In this document: positions 16,588 through 25,516 of the stretch, piece after piece
How the letters are laid out: each line of letters begins with the position of its first letter
Position numbering within the stretch: position 1 is the first letter of the stretch
Source of the DNA: JAAYTL01 sp031460505
Lineage (GTDB): Bacteria > Bacillota > Clostridia > Tissierellales > Tissierellaceae
Length of the DNA: 64,000 nt
Reading direction: 5' to 3'
Assembly (NCBI GenBank): GCA_031460505.1
Contig: JAVKTT010000003.1
Location: 124,001 to 188,000 of the forward strand
Notes under the pieces: model-generated
The model's input: the letters and a program-made list of their open reading frames with translations, nothing else
Told to the model about the DNA's origin: nothing
The model's database searches: none
Translations under genes and position numbers: made by a program

Positions 16588-16616
16588 ATATTAGCACAAT
16601 GTTTATTAATTTGCAA
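16588..16616 (-). promoter_or_regulatory. Probable promoter of the cbi operon
   Basis: On the minus strand TTGCAA (16611-16616), a 17-base spacer and TAATAT (16588-16593) sit just upstream of the riboswitch, in the gap after the cbiA stop. The geometry equals that of the cobTUS promoter. Confidence 0.6.
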
Positions 16617-16635
16617 ACGAAATAAATTTTTAATT

Positions 16636-18015
16636 TTATTCAGATGTGATTTCAGTACTGTATTTGATACACTTCTGAATAAATCCTTTAGCAAATTCAA
16701 TATTCCCCCAAAGATGGATATGTGGGAATCCTGCAAATATATTTTCACCTGCTATGATACAGTTTCTTTCTTTACCTGTGGACTTTTTAATTGCCGTAAA
16801 ATCATCACCATCAAAATTACTCTTTGTATAATGAAATTCATGAGCATTGACTGAATCACCTTTTTTACATAAGATATTATCCTTGTTTGCCACTAGCTTT
16901 ATATATCCAAAGTTTTGTAATTTATTAGTTAATTCACTATTAAAATTAAAAATATTAACCATACTATGTTCTTCTATGGTTGAACCTAAGTAAATGAATC
17001 CACCACTTTCTGCATAAATCGGAATCCCTTTGTCATAAGCATTTCTAATACTGTTCAGCATGGATTTATTATTTGATAATGCTTCAGTATATAGTTCTGG
17101 ATAACCCCCACCAATTATAATTCCATGAATATCCATTGGTAGGCTTTTATCATCAAGAGGTGAAAATGGTATCAACTCAGCACCTAATCTTCGTAATAAC
17201 TCCAAGTTATCTTCATAATAAAAACAAAATGCATTATCCTTTGCTATGGCAACCCTTGTGTCACCAATTTTTTCAATGTTTAGATTTTCGTATTCTAGTT
17301 CGGGTACAGATGATGCTATTTCAACAAGACCATCAAGATCAATATATTTGGCAGCATTTTTACCTAATATATCTACCTTTTTATGTAAATCATTTATTTC
17401 ATCAGCAGTAATTAAACCAAGGTGTCTACTTTCTATTGCTATCTCAGGTAAATTAGGCAAAAATCCTAGGACTTTAATAGAGAAACTCTTTTCGATTATT
17501 TCTTTGTATTTTGGATACATCATTGGATTGACACCATTAAGGAGTACGCCTTTTATAAGATTGTCTTTAAACTCTAAAAAACCTTTGATTAATGCTAAAA
17601 CTGATATAGCCATACCTTTAGCATTGACTACTAAAACTACAGGAGTGCTGGTTTTATTTGAAAGATCATTTGAAGAATAGTCAATTGTATCCATTCCTAA
17701 CCCATCATAAAAGCCCATAACCCCTTCTATAATGGATATATCACAGTCCTTACTATTTTCTGTAAATAACTGTTTTACAGTGTTCTCTCCGCACAAAAAC
17801 ATATCCAAATTTCTTGACTTTGTACCTGTTATTTTAGAATGAAACATTGGGTCAATATAATCAGGACCAGATTTAAAGGAGTTCACCTTTAAACCTTGAT
17901 TCAGTAACCCTTTCATTACTGCAGAAATCATAGTAGTCTTTCCACATCCGCTTCCAGTGCCAGCAATCATTAGTCTGTTAGTTTTACTTGCTTTATAATC
18001 TGCTGATTTATTCAT
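16636..18015 (-). CDS. cbiA: Cobyrinate a,c-diamide synthase CbiA with Ser in place of the glutaminase Cys
   Basis: CbiA amidates the a and c side chains of cobyrinate with ATP and glutamine. The 459-residue protein has the N-terminal synthetase domain (MIAGTGSGCGKTT P-loop, SFKSGPDYIDPMFH, EGVMGFYDGLG) and a full-length C-terminal glutaminase domain (GIIIGGGYPELY, then IPIYAESGGFIYLG, then FPHIHLWGN). In the family the nucleophile is the Cys of AECGG; here residue 337 is Ser (codon AGT, 17005-17007), while the C-terminal His region remains. Glutamine hydrolysis should be lost or very weak, leaving ammonia as likely nitrogen donor. AGGAG precedes the start. It follows the EamA gene by 29 bp and ends just before the cbi riboswitch. 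Confidence 0.93.
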   Translation of the reverse strand: MNKSADYKASKTNRLMIAGTGSGCGKTTMISAVMKGLLNQGLKVNSFKSGPDYIDPMFHSKITGTKSRNLDMFLCGENTVKQLFTENSKDCDISIIEGVMGFYDGLGMDTIDYSSNDLSNKTSTPVVLVVNAKGMAISVLALIKGFLEFKDNLIKGVLLNGVNPMMYPKYKEIIEKSFSIKVLGFLPNLPEIAIESRHLGLITADEINDLHKKVDILGKNAAKYIDLDGLVEIASSVPELEYENLNIEKIGDTRVAIAKDNAFCFYYEDNLELLRRLGAELIPFSPLDDKSLPMDIHGIIIGGGYPELYTEALSNNKSMLNSIRNAYDKGIPIYAESGGFIYLGSTIEEHSMVNIFNFNSELTNKLQNFGYIKLVANKDNILCKKGDSVNAHEFHYTKSNFDGDDFTAIKKSTGKERNCIIAGENIFAGFPHIHLWGNIEFAKGFIQKCIKYSTEITSE

Positions 18016-18044
18016 AATTGCTTTTCTCCTATAATAATTATGGT

Positions 18045-18938
18045 TTAAATAAGAAATAAAATAGCTACTCCAACAACTGAAATAATGGCTCCTAATATTT
18101 CCTTTGGCTTCAATTTTTCTTTAAATAAAAGAACCGAAAACGGTAGTATCGTCACTGGCATGATAGATGTTATTGTGGATGAAATGGCAGCACTGGTATA
18201 TTGTAATGATATAAGCTGCAATGAGACTCCTAAAAACGGTCCAAATATTGACCCTAGAGTTATTAATGTCATAGCCTTTTTATCAGTCACAGCCTTTTTT
18301 AAATCATCCCATTTGTTTAAATATGCAAACAATACTATAAAACCTATAAATCCAGTAATAATCCTGATTTGGGTAGCTGCAAATGGGCTATAGTCTCCCA
18401 TGCCTATCTTTGTAAATATCATTCCAACTGAATTTCCTACTGCTCCTAAAAAAGCATATGCAATTCCTTTAATTGAGTAAGTAACTTTGATTTTATTCTC
18501 ATCATTATCTTTGCTAAGAATAACAATTGCAATACCACTTACAGTAATTAACATACCCAATACAGTCAATGCTGATAGTTTTTCTCCTAAGAAGAAATAT
18601 CCCAGTATAGCAGTCATTGGTGGACTAGAAGCTAATATTAGCATGGATATTCTTGTGCCTATTTCTAGATAAGCTTGAAATAAAAACAAATCCCCTATGA
18701 AAAATCCTATAAGGCCTGATATGCCTAAAAATGTCCAATTATGTAGTGTAGCATCTGTTGGTAATAAGTAACCACGATAAAAATATGCAAATATGCTGAG
18801 CATAATAAATCCAGTTACCAATCTTATAAAATTTACTGCTAGAGATCCTACCCTCTTTCCTGCAGATTCAAAAAACACTCCCATGATTGTCCAAAAAATT
18901 GCTGTAGTTAATGCAGCGATTTCTCCTATATGTTGCAC
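18045..18938 (-). CDS. EamA/DMT-family transporter
   Basis: A 297-residue membrane protein with ten hydrophobic segments in two repeated halves (EamA fold). The second half ends with TITSIMPVTILPFSVLLFKEKLKPKEILGAIISVVGV, a typical EamA terminus. The start is GTG with GAGG upstream. It lies between a Cys-rich small protein gene and cbiA, all on the same strand with short gaps, so it may be co-transcribed with corrinoid genes. The substrate cannot be read from the sequence: DMT proteins carry many metabolites. Confidence 0.85.
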   Translation of the reverse strand: MQHIGEIAALTTAIFWTIMGVFFESAGKRVGSLAVNFIRLVTGFIMLSIFAYFYRGYLLPTDATLHNWTFLGISGLIGFFIGDLFLFQAYLEIGTRISMLILASSPPMTAILGYFFLGEKLSALTVLGMLITVSGIAIVILSKDNDENKIKVTYSIKGIAYAFLGAVGNSVGMIFTKIGMGDYSPFAATQIRIITGFIGFIVLFAYLNKWDDLKKAVTDKKAMTLITLGSIFGPFLGVSLQLISLQYTSAAISSTITSIMPVTILPFSVLLFKEKLKPKEILGAIISVVGVAILFLI

Positions 18939-18971
18939 GCAGATACCTCACTTTCGTATATTTAATTATAT

Positions 18972-19247
18972 TTATTTATTTTCTTTTGCAAAATGATCCT
19001 CTACTCTTTTTTCATTGACTTCCATTATCTTTTGATTAATATAATCATATCCATTAGGTCCATGAGGTATTAAACAGTTTGAACAATCTTTAATACCGTA
19101 CTTGTCCTCAAATTTTCCACCACAATCCTTTAAAAAATATAAAGGACAATAACAAAACATGCAATTAAACTTGTCTACATTTTTAACACTATGACAAGGT
19201 AAGTATTTACAGTCTTTATTATTATAAAATCTATATGAATTTTCCAT
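18972..19247 (-). CDS. Cysteine-rich small-domain protein
   Basis: A 91-residue cytoplasmic protein with about nine cysteines in the order CKYLPCH, FNCMFCYCPLY, DCGGK, DCSNCLIPH. This matches the Cys-rich small-domain family often found beside or fused to corrinoid biosynthesis genes; a metal-binding role is suspected for the family but not proven. The ATG at 19247 is used because GGGGGG lies 8 bases upstream. It leads a probable unit with the EamA transporter and cbiA. Confidence 0.78.
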   Translation of the reverse strand: MENSYRFYNNKDCKYLPCHSVKNVDKFNCMFCYCPLYFLKDCGGKFEDKYGIKDCSNCLIPHGPNGYDYINQKIMEVNEKRVEDHFAKENK

Positions 19248-19300
19248 CTCCAATTCCCCCCCTAGAGACTATTCTATCATGAAAGCGTTAAAAACTAAAT

Positions 19301-19325
19301 GAAAAAAGCTCCAATCGGAGCTTAT
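19301..19325 (-). terminator. Terminator after the YkvA-like gene
   Basis: AAGCTCC and GGAGCTT form a 7-bp stem with a 4-base loop; the minus strand continues TTTTTCATTT. It directly follows the stop of the gene ending at 19326 and separates it from the Cys-rich gene. Confidence 0.8.
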
Positions 19326-19778
19326 TTATTCATCGCTTATATCAGTAACATCATCATCATCTAAATCTATAACATCTTCAAAATCTTCCTCAATAACTTG
19401 AGTGATTTTCCATTCTTTAAATGCTTCAATTTCATGATGTATCATTTTTAATAAGTATGCAAATACTGCTGCATCATCTAAAAAACCTGTGCCTAGTATA
19501 AAATCAGGAATAATATCTATTGGATTAACTAAATATAAAAAACCTATTATTATGAGTGTTAGATTTCCTTTTGATAGGGATGTATATTCCCCCTTCATAT
19601 ACTGTTTTATTAAGTCTATAGATACCTTAACATCATCTATTAATTCAGAGAAAGCCTTATTTCCTTCTAATTTCTTCTTGCTATCTTTGATTAGTTTATT
19701 TAGTCTTTCATTATCATAAGATATTGTATGAGCCTTGGCGTTTAAGCTTCTTATTATTTCTTCAAAATTAAGCTTCAT
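19326..19778 (-). CDS. YkvA/DUF1232-family protein
   Basis: A 150-residue protein whose central segment IIGFLYLVNPIDIIPDFILGTGFLDDAAVFAYLL (here about residues 75-110) is the DUF1232 hallmark: a membrane-associated hydrophobic stretch with the NPIDIIPD motif. The C-terminal tail is strongly acidic (repeated Asp/Glu). The ATG at 19778 is preferred since AAGGTGA lies 5-6 bases upstream; an ATG at 19793 has no binding site. Cellular role unknown. Confidence 0.8.
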   Translation of the reverse strand: MKLNFEEIIRSLNAKAHTISYDNERLNKLIKDSKKKLEGNKAFSELIDDVKVSIDLIKQYMKGEYTSLSKGNLTLIIIGFLYLVNPIDIIPDFILGTGFLDDAAVFAYLLKMIHHEIEAFKEWKITQVIEEDFEDVIDLDDDDVTDISDE

Positions 19779-19855
19779 TATATTCACCTTCATAATTTAG
19801 TAATAGTTATATTATTTTTACCAATAAATCTAGGAATTAATCTTTACTATTTAAA

Positions 19856-20440
19856 TTAATTATTTAATTCACCATTAAGTCCTATTTGTTCAGATACTGG
19901 TTTCATTCCTTCTATAGTTTCTTCTATTACTTTATCCAAGTCCATACCCATTAATTCAGCTCCATCAGCTATTACTTCTCGATTTACTCCTGCTGCAAAT
20001 GAAGCTTGTTTCCATTTCTTTTTAACAGATTTTACTTTTAGATCATATAGACTATTGCTTGGTCTCATAATTGCAGTTGCATATATTAATCCTGTTAACT
20101 CATCAATTGTGTAAATTACTTTTTCCATTGGGTGGATTGGTTCTACATCTGTAGCTAATTTCCAACCATGACTTAATACTCCTCTAATATAATCTTCAGG
20201 CCAATTATTTTCTTTTAAAATCTTCTCTGTCATTTTACAGTGTTCTTCTGGATATTTTTCAAAATCCAAATCATGTGCTAAACCTATGATTCCCCATTTT
20301 TCTTCATCTTCACCATAAAGCTTTGCAAAATGTCTCATTACAGATTCTACCATTAGAGAATGGTTTATCAAATACTGATCCTGAACATACTCAGTTAATA
20401 ATTCATATGCTTCCTCTCTTGTTGGAATATATCTTTCCAT
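19856..20440 (-). CDS. HD-domain hydrolase
   Basis: A 194-residue cytoplasmic protein with an HD phosphohydrolase fold: the metal-binding His and HD pair are seen in NHSLMVESVMRHFAKLYGE (His near residue 27) and IIGLAHDLDFEKYP (HD near residues 56-57). HMKs of this short, single-domain type are usually annotated as HDIG/HD proteins acting on nucleotides or phosphate esters. GAAGGTGG precedes the ATG. It is a single gene between the YkvA-like gene and the surface operon; substrate unknown. Confidence 0.82.
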   Translation of the reverse strand: MERYIPTREEAYELLTEYVQDQYLINHSLMVESVMRHFAKLYGEDEEKWGIIGLAHDLDFEKYPEEHCKMTEKILKENNWPEDYIRGVLSHGWKLATDVEPIHPMEKVIYTIDELTGLIYATAIMRPSNSLYDLKVKSVKKKWKQASFAAGVNREVIADGAELMGMDLDKVIEETIEGMKPVSEQIGLNGELNN

Positions 20441-20481
20441 GTTATAACCACCTTCTTCTAAATAGTTTAATACTAAATATT

Positions 20482-21015
20482 TTATTCTGTAATAGCAATA
20501 TATTCAATAGATACTACTTCATCATTATCTACTAAAAATGTAAGTTTAGAATCACCTTGAACATAGGTATATAGACCAAGGTTTTCTTCATAATTATCAC
20601 CATATGCATCTAATACTTCATCTAATGTTGAAAATAAATAGATTCCTTCTTGTGTCTTAACACTATCATCTAAAAACGATATGGAAGCTACACTATCTAC
20701 TCCATCAATTTCATATGTGTATAGTTCAAATCCATCATAAGTATAAGTCCTTTCCATTCCTTGAAAAGCACAACTTTCTGCTTCAAAATACTCCTTACTT
20801 TCTCCAAGTTTTTCTAAAACAGGAGTTACTTCTGCATTCATAGCTATTTCTACCCCATTTGCTACAAATACATAAGTTTCCGCCAACTCAACCTCATTTA
20901 TGTCTTCACTCACACTATTAACTGGTTCTACAGGTGTATTATTTCCTGCAGTTTCTCCTCCACTACACCCAACTAAAAATACAGACAGTAGTAATAATAA
21001 CCAAATCTTTTTCAT
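20482..21015 (-). CDS. Lipoprotein at the end of the surface acylation operon
   Basis: A 177-residue protein with a signal peptide and lipobox (SVFLVGCSGG, Cys near residue 17), then a Pro/Asn/Glu-rich linker and a small folded domain (about 55-177) with YTYDGFELYTYEIDGVDSV and VSIEYIAITE. It has no recognised enzyme motif. The ATG at 21015 follows GGAGG by 7 bases. It lies 12-27 bp after the SGNH-like gene and so closes the transglutaminase/DltA/ACP/MBOAT/SGNH operon, suggesting an extracytoplasmic accessory function. Confidence 0.7.
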   Translation of the reverse strand: MKKIWLLLLLSVFLVGCSGGETAGNNTPVEPVNSVSEDINEVELAETYVFVANGVEIAMNAEVTPVLEKLGESKEYFEAESCAFQGMERTYTYDGFELYTYEIDGVDSVASISFLDDSVKTQEGIYLFSTLDEVLDAYGDNYEENLGLYTYVQGDSKLTFLVDNDEVVSIEYIAITE

Positions 21016-21041
21016 TAATAAAACCTCCATTATCCTTAGAC

Positions 21042-22139
21042 TTACCTTGGATTATTCCCAAGTCCTTTAATATATCCAAATTCCTCTAACTCTTGAAGTT
21101 GTCGTTCTTTCATAGAGTTATAGAACTCTATTTTTTCATCCCATATTGTTTTTAATTCTTCATCATTTTTTTTATCTTCTAGATTAAATTTATCTACTAA
21201 AATTTTACCAAAGTAATCCGATAATTTTTCTGCACCATATACATTAAGATGTAAACCTGCATCATAGGTATCAGTATTAAAATCGATTCCAGCTTCATCA
21301 ATAAAATCTAAGAAATTAATATATAATAAATCATGTTTTTCGGCATACTCAACCATTTGCTTATCCCATTCATCATACCAATAAGGATATATGCTAGGTG
21401 CCTTAATAAGTACTAATTCAACCCCCTTACTTTTACATAACTCTACCATAAGATCAAGGTAATAATATGAATTATCTCCAAATTTGTAATCTGGTAATCT
21501 CTTACCATTTGGAACTGATGTTACTGGCTTTATATCTGCTCTCATATAATATCCATTGTGAAATAGTTGCTTCTTTTCGAATAAATATTTAAAGTCATCT
21601 TCTTCAAGTTCACTCCATCTTGAATGATATCTAAAAAGAGGAAATAAATAATCTATCATATTTTCTTCTTCCATCATAGATGCTTTAATGGATTTTAACT
21701 TTGAAGAGGACATCTTCATCCCATCCAATGTCATTCGGTTATATGCTTCATTTTGAGGTACATCATATTTCATGGATAATACATTAAATACTACAACCTC
21801 TGGAGTTTCATATTTTAAGGTCTCTTCAAGTAGATAATAGGACTGCCAGATTAATTGCTGAGCGCTACCCCTTATATAGCTTGTAACACCATAGTTTTCC
21901 CAAAGAGTAACAGGTGAGAAGTTCTCATATACCTCACAGTCACCTATAAAAATCACATCATGGTCTTTTTCTTCTTCTAGATAATATTCTTCAATCAACG
22001 AACCCTCTACTATACCATGGACAAATTTAGGCATAAATAATCTTTGTAATAAATAAAAACTTCCTAATAGTACAATTGTAAATGATATATAAATGAAAAT
22101 CCTTCTTTTACCTATGCTCTTACTCATACTCTCGCTCAT
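21042..22139 (-). CDS. DltD/AlgX-like SGNH-fold membrane-anchored protein
   Basis: A 365-residue protein with an N-terminal membrane anchor (about residues 13-32) and an extracellular SGNH-hydrolase-like domain. The block I motif reads FIGDCEVYENFSP (about 63-75): the usual GDS nucleophile Ser is Cys here. The C-terminal DxxH block is DAGLHLNVYGAEKLSDYFG. Such proteins partner with MBOAT acyltransferases, moving acyl groups onto a surface polymer. AGGAGG lies upstream of the ATG. It sits 9 bp after the MBOAT gene. The Cys may be normal for this subfamily; I cannot check that here. Confidence 0.8.
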   Translation of the reverse strand: MSESMSKSIGKRRIFIYISFTIVLLGSFYLLQRLFMPKFVHGIVEGSLIEEYYLEEEKDHDVIFIGDCEVYENFSPVTLWENYGVTSYIRGSAQQLIWQSYYLLEETLKYETPEVVVFNVLSMKYDVPQNEAYNRMTLDGMKMSSSKLKSIKASMMEEENMIDYLFPLFRYHSRWSELEEDDFKYLFEKKQLFHNGYYMRADIKPVTSVPNGKRLPDYKFGDNSYYYLDLMVELCKSKGVELVLIKAPSIYPYWYDEWDKQMVEYAEKHDLLYINFLDFIDEAGIDFNTDTYDAGLHLNVYGAEKLSDYFGKILVDKFNLEDKKNDEELKTIWDEKIEFYNSMKERQLQELEEFGYIKGLGNNPR

Positions 22140-22148
22140 GATAACCTC

Positions 22149-23741
22149 CTAAAACTGATTATAAATAAATTGACTAGCATCATAACCTACTCCATATGCT
22201 CCAAATATGACTACAAATATAATTAAAGCATAGTATACTGAATATCTAATATGAGTTGGTTTCATATAAAGCTTGTCCCTAACGCTACCATCTCTTTGTA
22301 GAAGACTTACAGTAGTTAATATCACTAGACCAATCAATAAAATAACATAATCAGCAATACTCAGTCCAAGGTTCAGTAGAGAACCATTAAATAATTCATT
22401 TACATTGAAATTGGTAAACATTGTACCAAACATTCTAAAAGTCATAGGTACATCCCTATATAAATCAAATAATCTAATAGAGCTCATCAATAATATTGTA
22501 CGTATAACCTGAAATAATCTAAATGAAAATTTATCCTTTACATCAAATTTCTCATGGAACCAATTATAAAAAGGTGTTAATTCCTGGGAAATTAGTATAA
22601 CTAAACAGTTCATAAGCCCCCACACAATAAAATTCCAATTTGCACCATGCCATAGACCTGTAGTAAACCATACAATTATTGAAGATATATAAACTGGTAG
22701 CCTTTTTCCTAAAGAATTACCAAAGGTTTTTCTTGCATATTTAGAAAAATTAAGCATAGGTTTGTACACTGATATTGGATAAAATAAATAGTCCTTAAAC
22801 CATGTACCCATAGTAATATGCCATCTTCTCCAATACTCAGTAATATTCTTGGAAAAATATGGTCTTTCAAAATTCTCTTTGACCCTAATACCAAGTACTT
22901 CAGCTATACCTATGGTGATATCTATTCCACCAGTAAAATCAGCATATAATTGATAAGCATAAAAAAGCATACCAACAAATACAAATGATCCTTGATAAAT
23001 GTCAGGGTTTCTAATTATGGTATTAACCCCTACTAACATCCTATCTGCTATAACTAATTTCTTAAAATAGCCCCATAGGATTCTTGTAAGGCCATAACTC
23101 ACATTTTTCCTATCCAAACTATGTTCTTCATATAAAGTCTGAGATAAGTCATCAAATCTACTTATAGGCCCCTGTATTAACTGTGGAAAAAAGGATACAA
23201 ACAATGCCAGCTTAAAAAGATTCCTCTCTGGCTCATACTTTCCTCTATATACATCAAGAATATATCCCATTGTCTGGAAGGTATAAAATGATATACCCAT
23301 TGGTAAAGCAATATCAAAAAATCCTAATTGTCTATTACTACCAAATGTTCCAAGGATAGAGTTTATATTACTAATGGTAAAATTAGTGTATTTTATAATT
23401 GCTAATACTCCAAAATTTAGTAAAAGGCAAGATAGAAGCCATTTCCATCTTGCTGATTTGTTTATGGATTTATATTTCTTTACCTCATCTCTAGATAATT
23501 CAGCCTTGTTTTCCTTTAGATATCTAGATTGTTCATCATATAGATTACCAATTTTGATACCTATTATGTAGGTTGAAATCGTTGTAAGCATAATGTATAG
23601 AAGAAATTTGACTCCTGCAAAGCTATAGAAGATATAGCTTGCTACTAGAAGTAGTCTCCATTGATATTTCTTTGGAATAGCATAATATAATATAAATAAT
23701 AGTGAAACAAAGATAATAAAACTATAAGATGTAAAAAGCAT
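22149..23741 (-). CDS. MBOAT acyltransferase, DltB/AlgI-like
   Basis: A 530-residue polytopic membrane enzyme that passes acyl groups across the membrane to extracellular acceptors. Hallmarks are PMGISFYTFQTMGYILDVYRG, RWHITMGTWFKDYLFYP and TGLWHGANWNFIVWG, where the His of WHGANW is the invariant catalytic residue of MBOATs. GGGGGAG precedes the ATG. It lies 11 bp after the carrier-protein gene and 9 bp before the SGNH-like gene, reproducing the dltA-C-B-D logic in a different order (A, C, B, D). Confidence 0.92.
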   Translation of the reverse strand: MLFTSYSFIIFVSLLFILYYAIPKKYQWRLLLVASYIFYSFAGVKFLLYIMLTTISTYIIGIKIGNLYDEQSRYLKENKAELSRDEVKKYKSINKSARWKWLLSCLLLNFGVLAIIKYTNFTISNINSILGTFGSNRQLGFFDIALPMGISFYTFQTMGYILDVYRGKYEPERNLFKLALFVSFFPQLIQGPISRFDDLSQTLYEEHSLDRKNVSYGLTRILWGYFKKLVIADRMLVGVNTIIRNPDIYQGSFVFVGMLFYAYQLYADFTGGIDITIGIAEVLGIRVKENFERPYFSKNITEYWRRWHITMGTWFKDYLFYPISVYKPMLNFSKYARKTFGNSLGKRLPVYISSIIVWFTTGLWHGANWNFIVWGLMNCLVILISQELTPFYNWFHEKFDVKDKFSFRLFQVIRTILLMSSIRLFDLYRDVPMTFRMFGTMFTNFNVNELFNGSLLNLGLSIADYVILLIGLVILTTVSLLQRDGSVRDKLYMKPTHIRYSVYYALIIFVVIFGAYGVGYDASQFIYNQF

Positions 23742-23752
23742 AGCTCCCCCTA

Positions 23753-23980
23753 TTAATTATCAGATAATCTTTCAATCAAATTATATATAGCTTTAGCAGA
23801 ATTAAAATTCTCAGGTACAAGTTCTTCTGCAGGAATTGTAACGTCATATTCGCTATCAATTTCTGCAACCAAAGTTACTATATCGAATGAATCCAATATT
23901 TGGTGATCTATTAATGTATCACATGTTTCAAAGTCAACTTCTGGGTGTAAATCTTCTAATATTTCTAATAATGTTTCCAT
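23753..23980 (-). CDS. Acyl carrier protein, DltC-like
   Basis: A 75-residue acidic carrier protein. The phosphopantetheine attachment site is DSFDIVTLV (Ser near residue 31) in ILDSFDIVTLVAEIDSEYDV, followed by IPAEELVPENFNSAKAIYNLI, the typical helix III/IV region. AAGGAGAG precedes the ATG, and the start overlaps the DltA-like gene by 16 bp. It would receive the activated amino acid or acyl group from the adjacent ligase and hand it to the MBOAT. Confidence 0.9.
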   Translation of the reverse strand: METLLEILEDLHPEVDFETCDTLIDHQILDSFDIVTLVAEIDSEYDVTIPAEELVPENFNSAKAIYNLIERLSDN

Positions 23981-25500
23981 TTTATCTCTCCTTGTTTTTC
24001 CATTATTTCTTTTAAATTCTGCCTATTAACTTTTCCATTTGGAGTTAGGGGCATGGTTTCTAATTGATGAATCTTGTTAGGTACCATATACCTAGGTAGC
24101 ATCCCTCTTAGACTAACACTTACTTCTTTTAAATCTAAATCTCCTACATAGAATAATACTATTTTTTCTTTTTCTTTATCATAAAGGCAAGATGAGCTTT
24201 TTATTCCATCAAGTTTATTAACATTGGCTTCTATTTCCCCAAGCTCTATACGGTGACCCATATGTTTGATTTGATTATCCTTCCTTGACACAAATACTAG
24301 TTCATCTTTTTCATTATATTTACCTATATCCCCTGTCCTATAAATCAGTTCATGATATGATTTATTTAAAGGATTTTGTACAAATACCTTATCCGTTATA
24401 TCAAATGCATTATAATAACCAAAAGTAAGACATGTTCCACGAATGCATATTTCTCCAAGCTCTCCTTTTGCTGGAGCTTTATCATCTTCATCAAGTAATA
24501 TTATATCTGTATTTCTAAATGGCCTACCTATTGGTATGACCTCATCTTCACCGAATTCTCGATTAGCTTCATAATAACATGACATCCCCGTAGCTTCTGT
24601 AGGACCATATAGATTAACAAATCTTGCATTCGGTAAAGCATTTCTCCAAATATTAAATTGCTTTATTGGAAATACTTCACTACCAAATGCTATGGTATGT
24701 AAATATTCAGGCTTCATCTTATCAAAAACTTTGAAGCTTGAAATCATGGTCAAAGCAGATACTACCCAACAAACTGTATTAATTTTATATTGATTTAAAA
24801 ATTCTACAAGCTTAATTGGGAATGAAAAATAACTCTTAGGTATTATATAAGTTGTAGCTCCAAATTTTATAGTAGGGTAAAGCTCCTTTAAACATGCATC
24901 AAAATATAAAGGAACTTGATTTCCAAATATGGTATCTTCATTTAAATCTAAAACCTCAGATAGATTCTCTATATAATCAATTACCGAACGATGACAAGCA
25001 ATAACTCCCTTAGGCACTCCTGTAGAGCCTGAAGTAAACACAATATATAATGGATCTGTATCAATTGCTTTATCTCTTATTTCAATTAATTTTTGCTCAT
25101 CAATGCTTGTCCTAATCATATCGTCATAAATAAATGCATTACCTTCATATCCTAAATCATCTAATACTTTTTTAGAAGATTCATCACAGATTATAGCTTT
25201 TGGTTTTAGATTTTCTAGTATAAGTTCTATTCTAAATCTGGGCATTTCTTCATCTAAAGGTACATAGTAGTTTCCTCCATATACTACTCCAAAAAACGCA
25301 ACTATTGCTTTGGGAGTCTTGCCCATAAAAACTGCAACTGGTTCCTTATAGATTCCTTTATCAGATAAATATGTTCCAATAGCTCTGGACTGATCATAAG
25401 TTTCTTGAAATGTAATTTCCGATTGTTCATCAGCATAAGCAACCTTACTAGGAACTCGATTTACAGTATGCTCCAAATATTCCAACACATTATATTGCAT
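23965..25500 (-). CDS. Amino-acid adenylation enzyme, DltA-like
   Basis: A 511-residue AMP-forming ligase. Core motifs are YIVFTSGSTGVPKGVIACH (A3), NLYGPTEATGMSCYYEAN (A5), YRTGDIG (A7) and the C-terminal Lys motif TPNGKVNRQNL (A10). The single-domain form beside a carrier protein and MBOAT matches D-alanine--carrier-protein ligase, but substrate choice (D-Ala or another amino acid) cannot be told by eye. AAAGGGGAG precedes the ATG. Confidence 0.88.
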   Translation of the reverse strand: MQYNVLEYLEHTVNRVPSKVAYADEQSEITFQETYDQSRAIGTYLSDKGIYKEPVAVFMGKTPKAIVAFFGVVYGGNYYVPLDEEMPRFRIELILENLKPKAIICDESSKKVLDDLGYEGNAFIYDDMIRTSIDEQKLIEIRDKAIDTDPLYIVFTSGSTGVPKGVIACHRSVIDYIENLSEVLDLNEDTIFGNQVPLYFDACLKELYPTIKFGATTYIIPKSYFSFPIKLVEFLNQYKINTVCWVVSALTMISSFKVFDKMKPEYLHTIAFGSEVFPIKQFNIWRNALPNARFVNLYGPTEATGMSCYYEANREFGEDEVIPIGRPFRNTDIILLDEDDKAPAKGELGEICIRGTCLTFGYYNAFDITDKVFVQNPLNKSYHELIYRTGDIGKYNEKDELVFVSRKDNQIKHMGHRIELGEIEANVNKLDGIKSSSCLYDKEKEKIVLFYVGDLDLKEVSVSLRGMLPRYMVPNKIHQLETMPLTPNGKVNRQNLKEIMEKQGEIKWKHY

Positions 25501-25516
25501 AGCTTTATTCTCCCCT

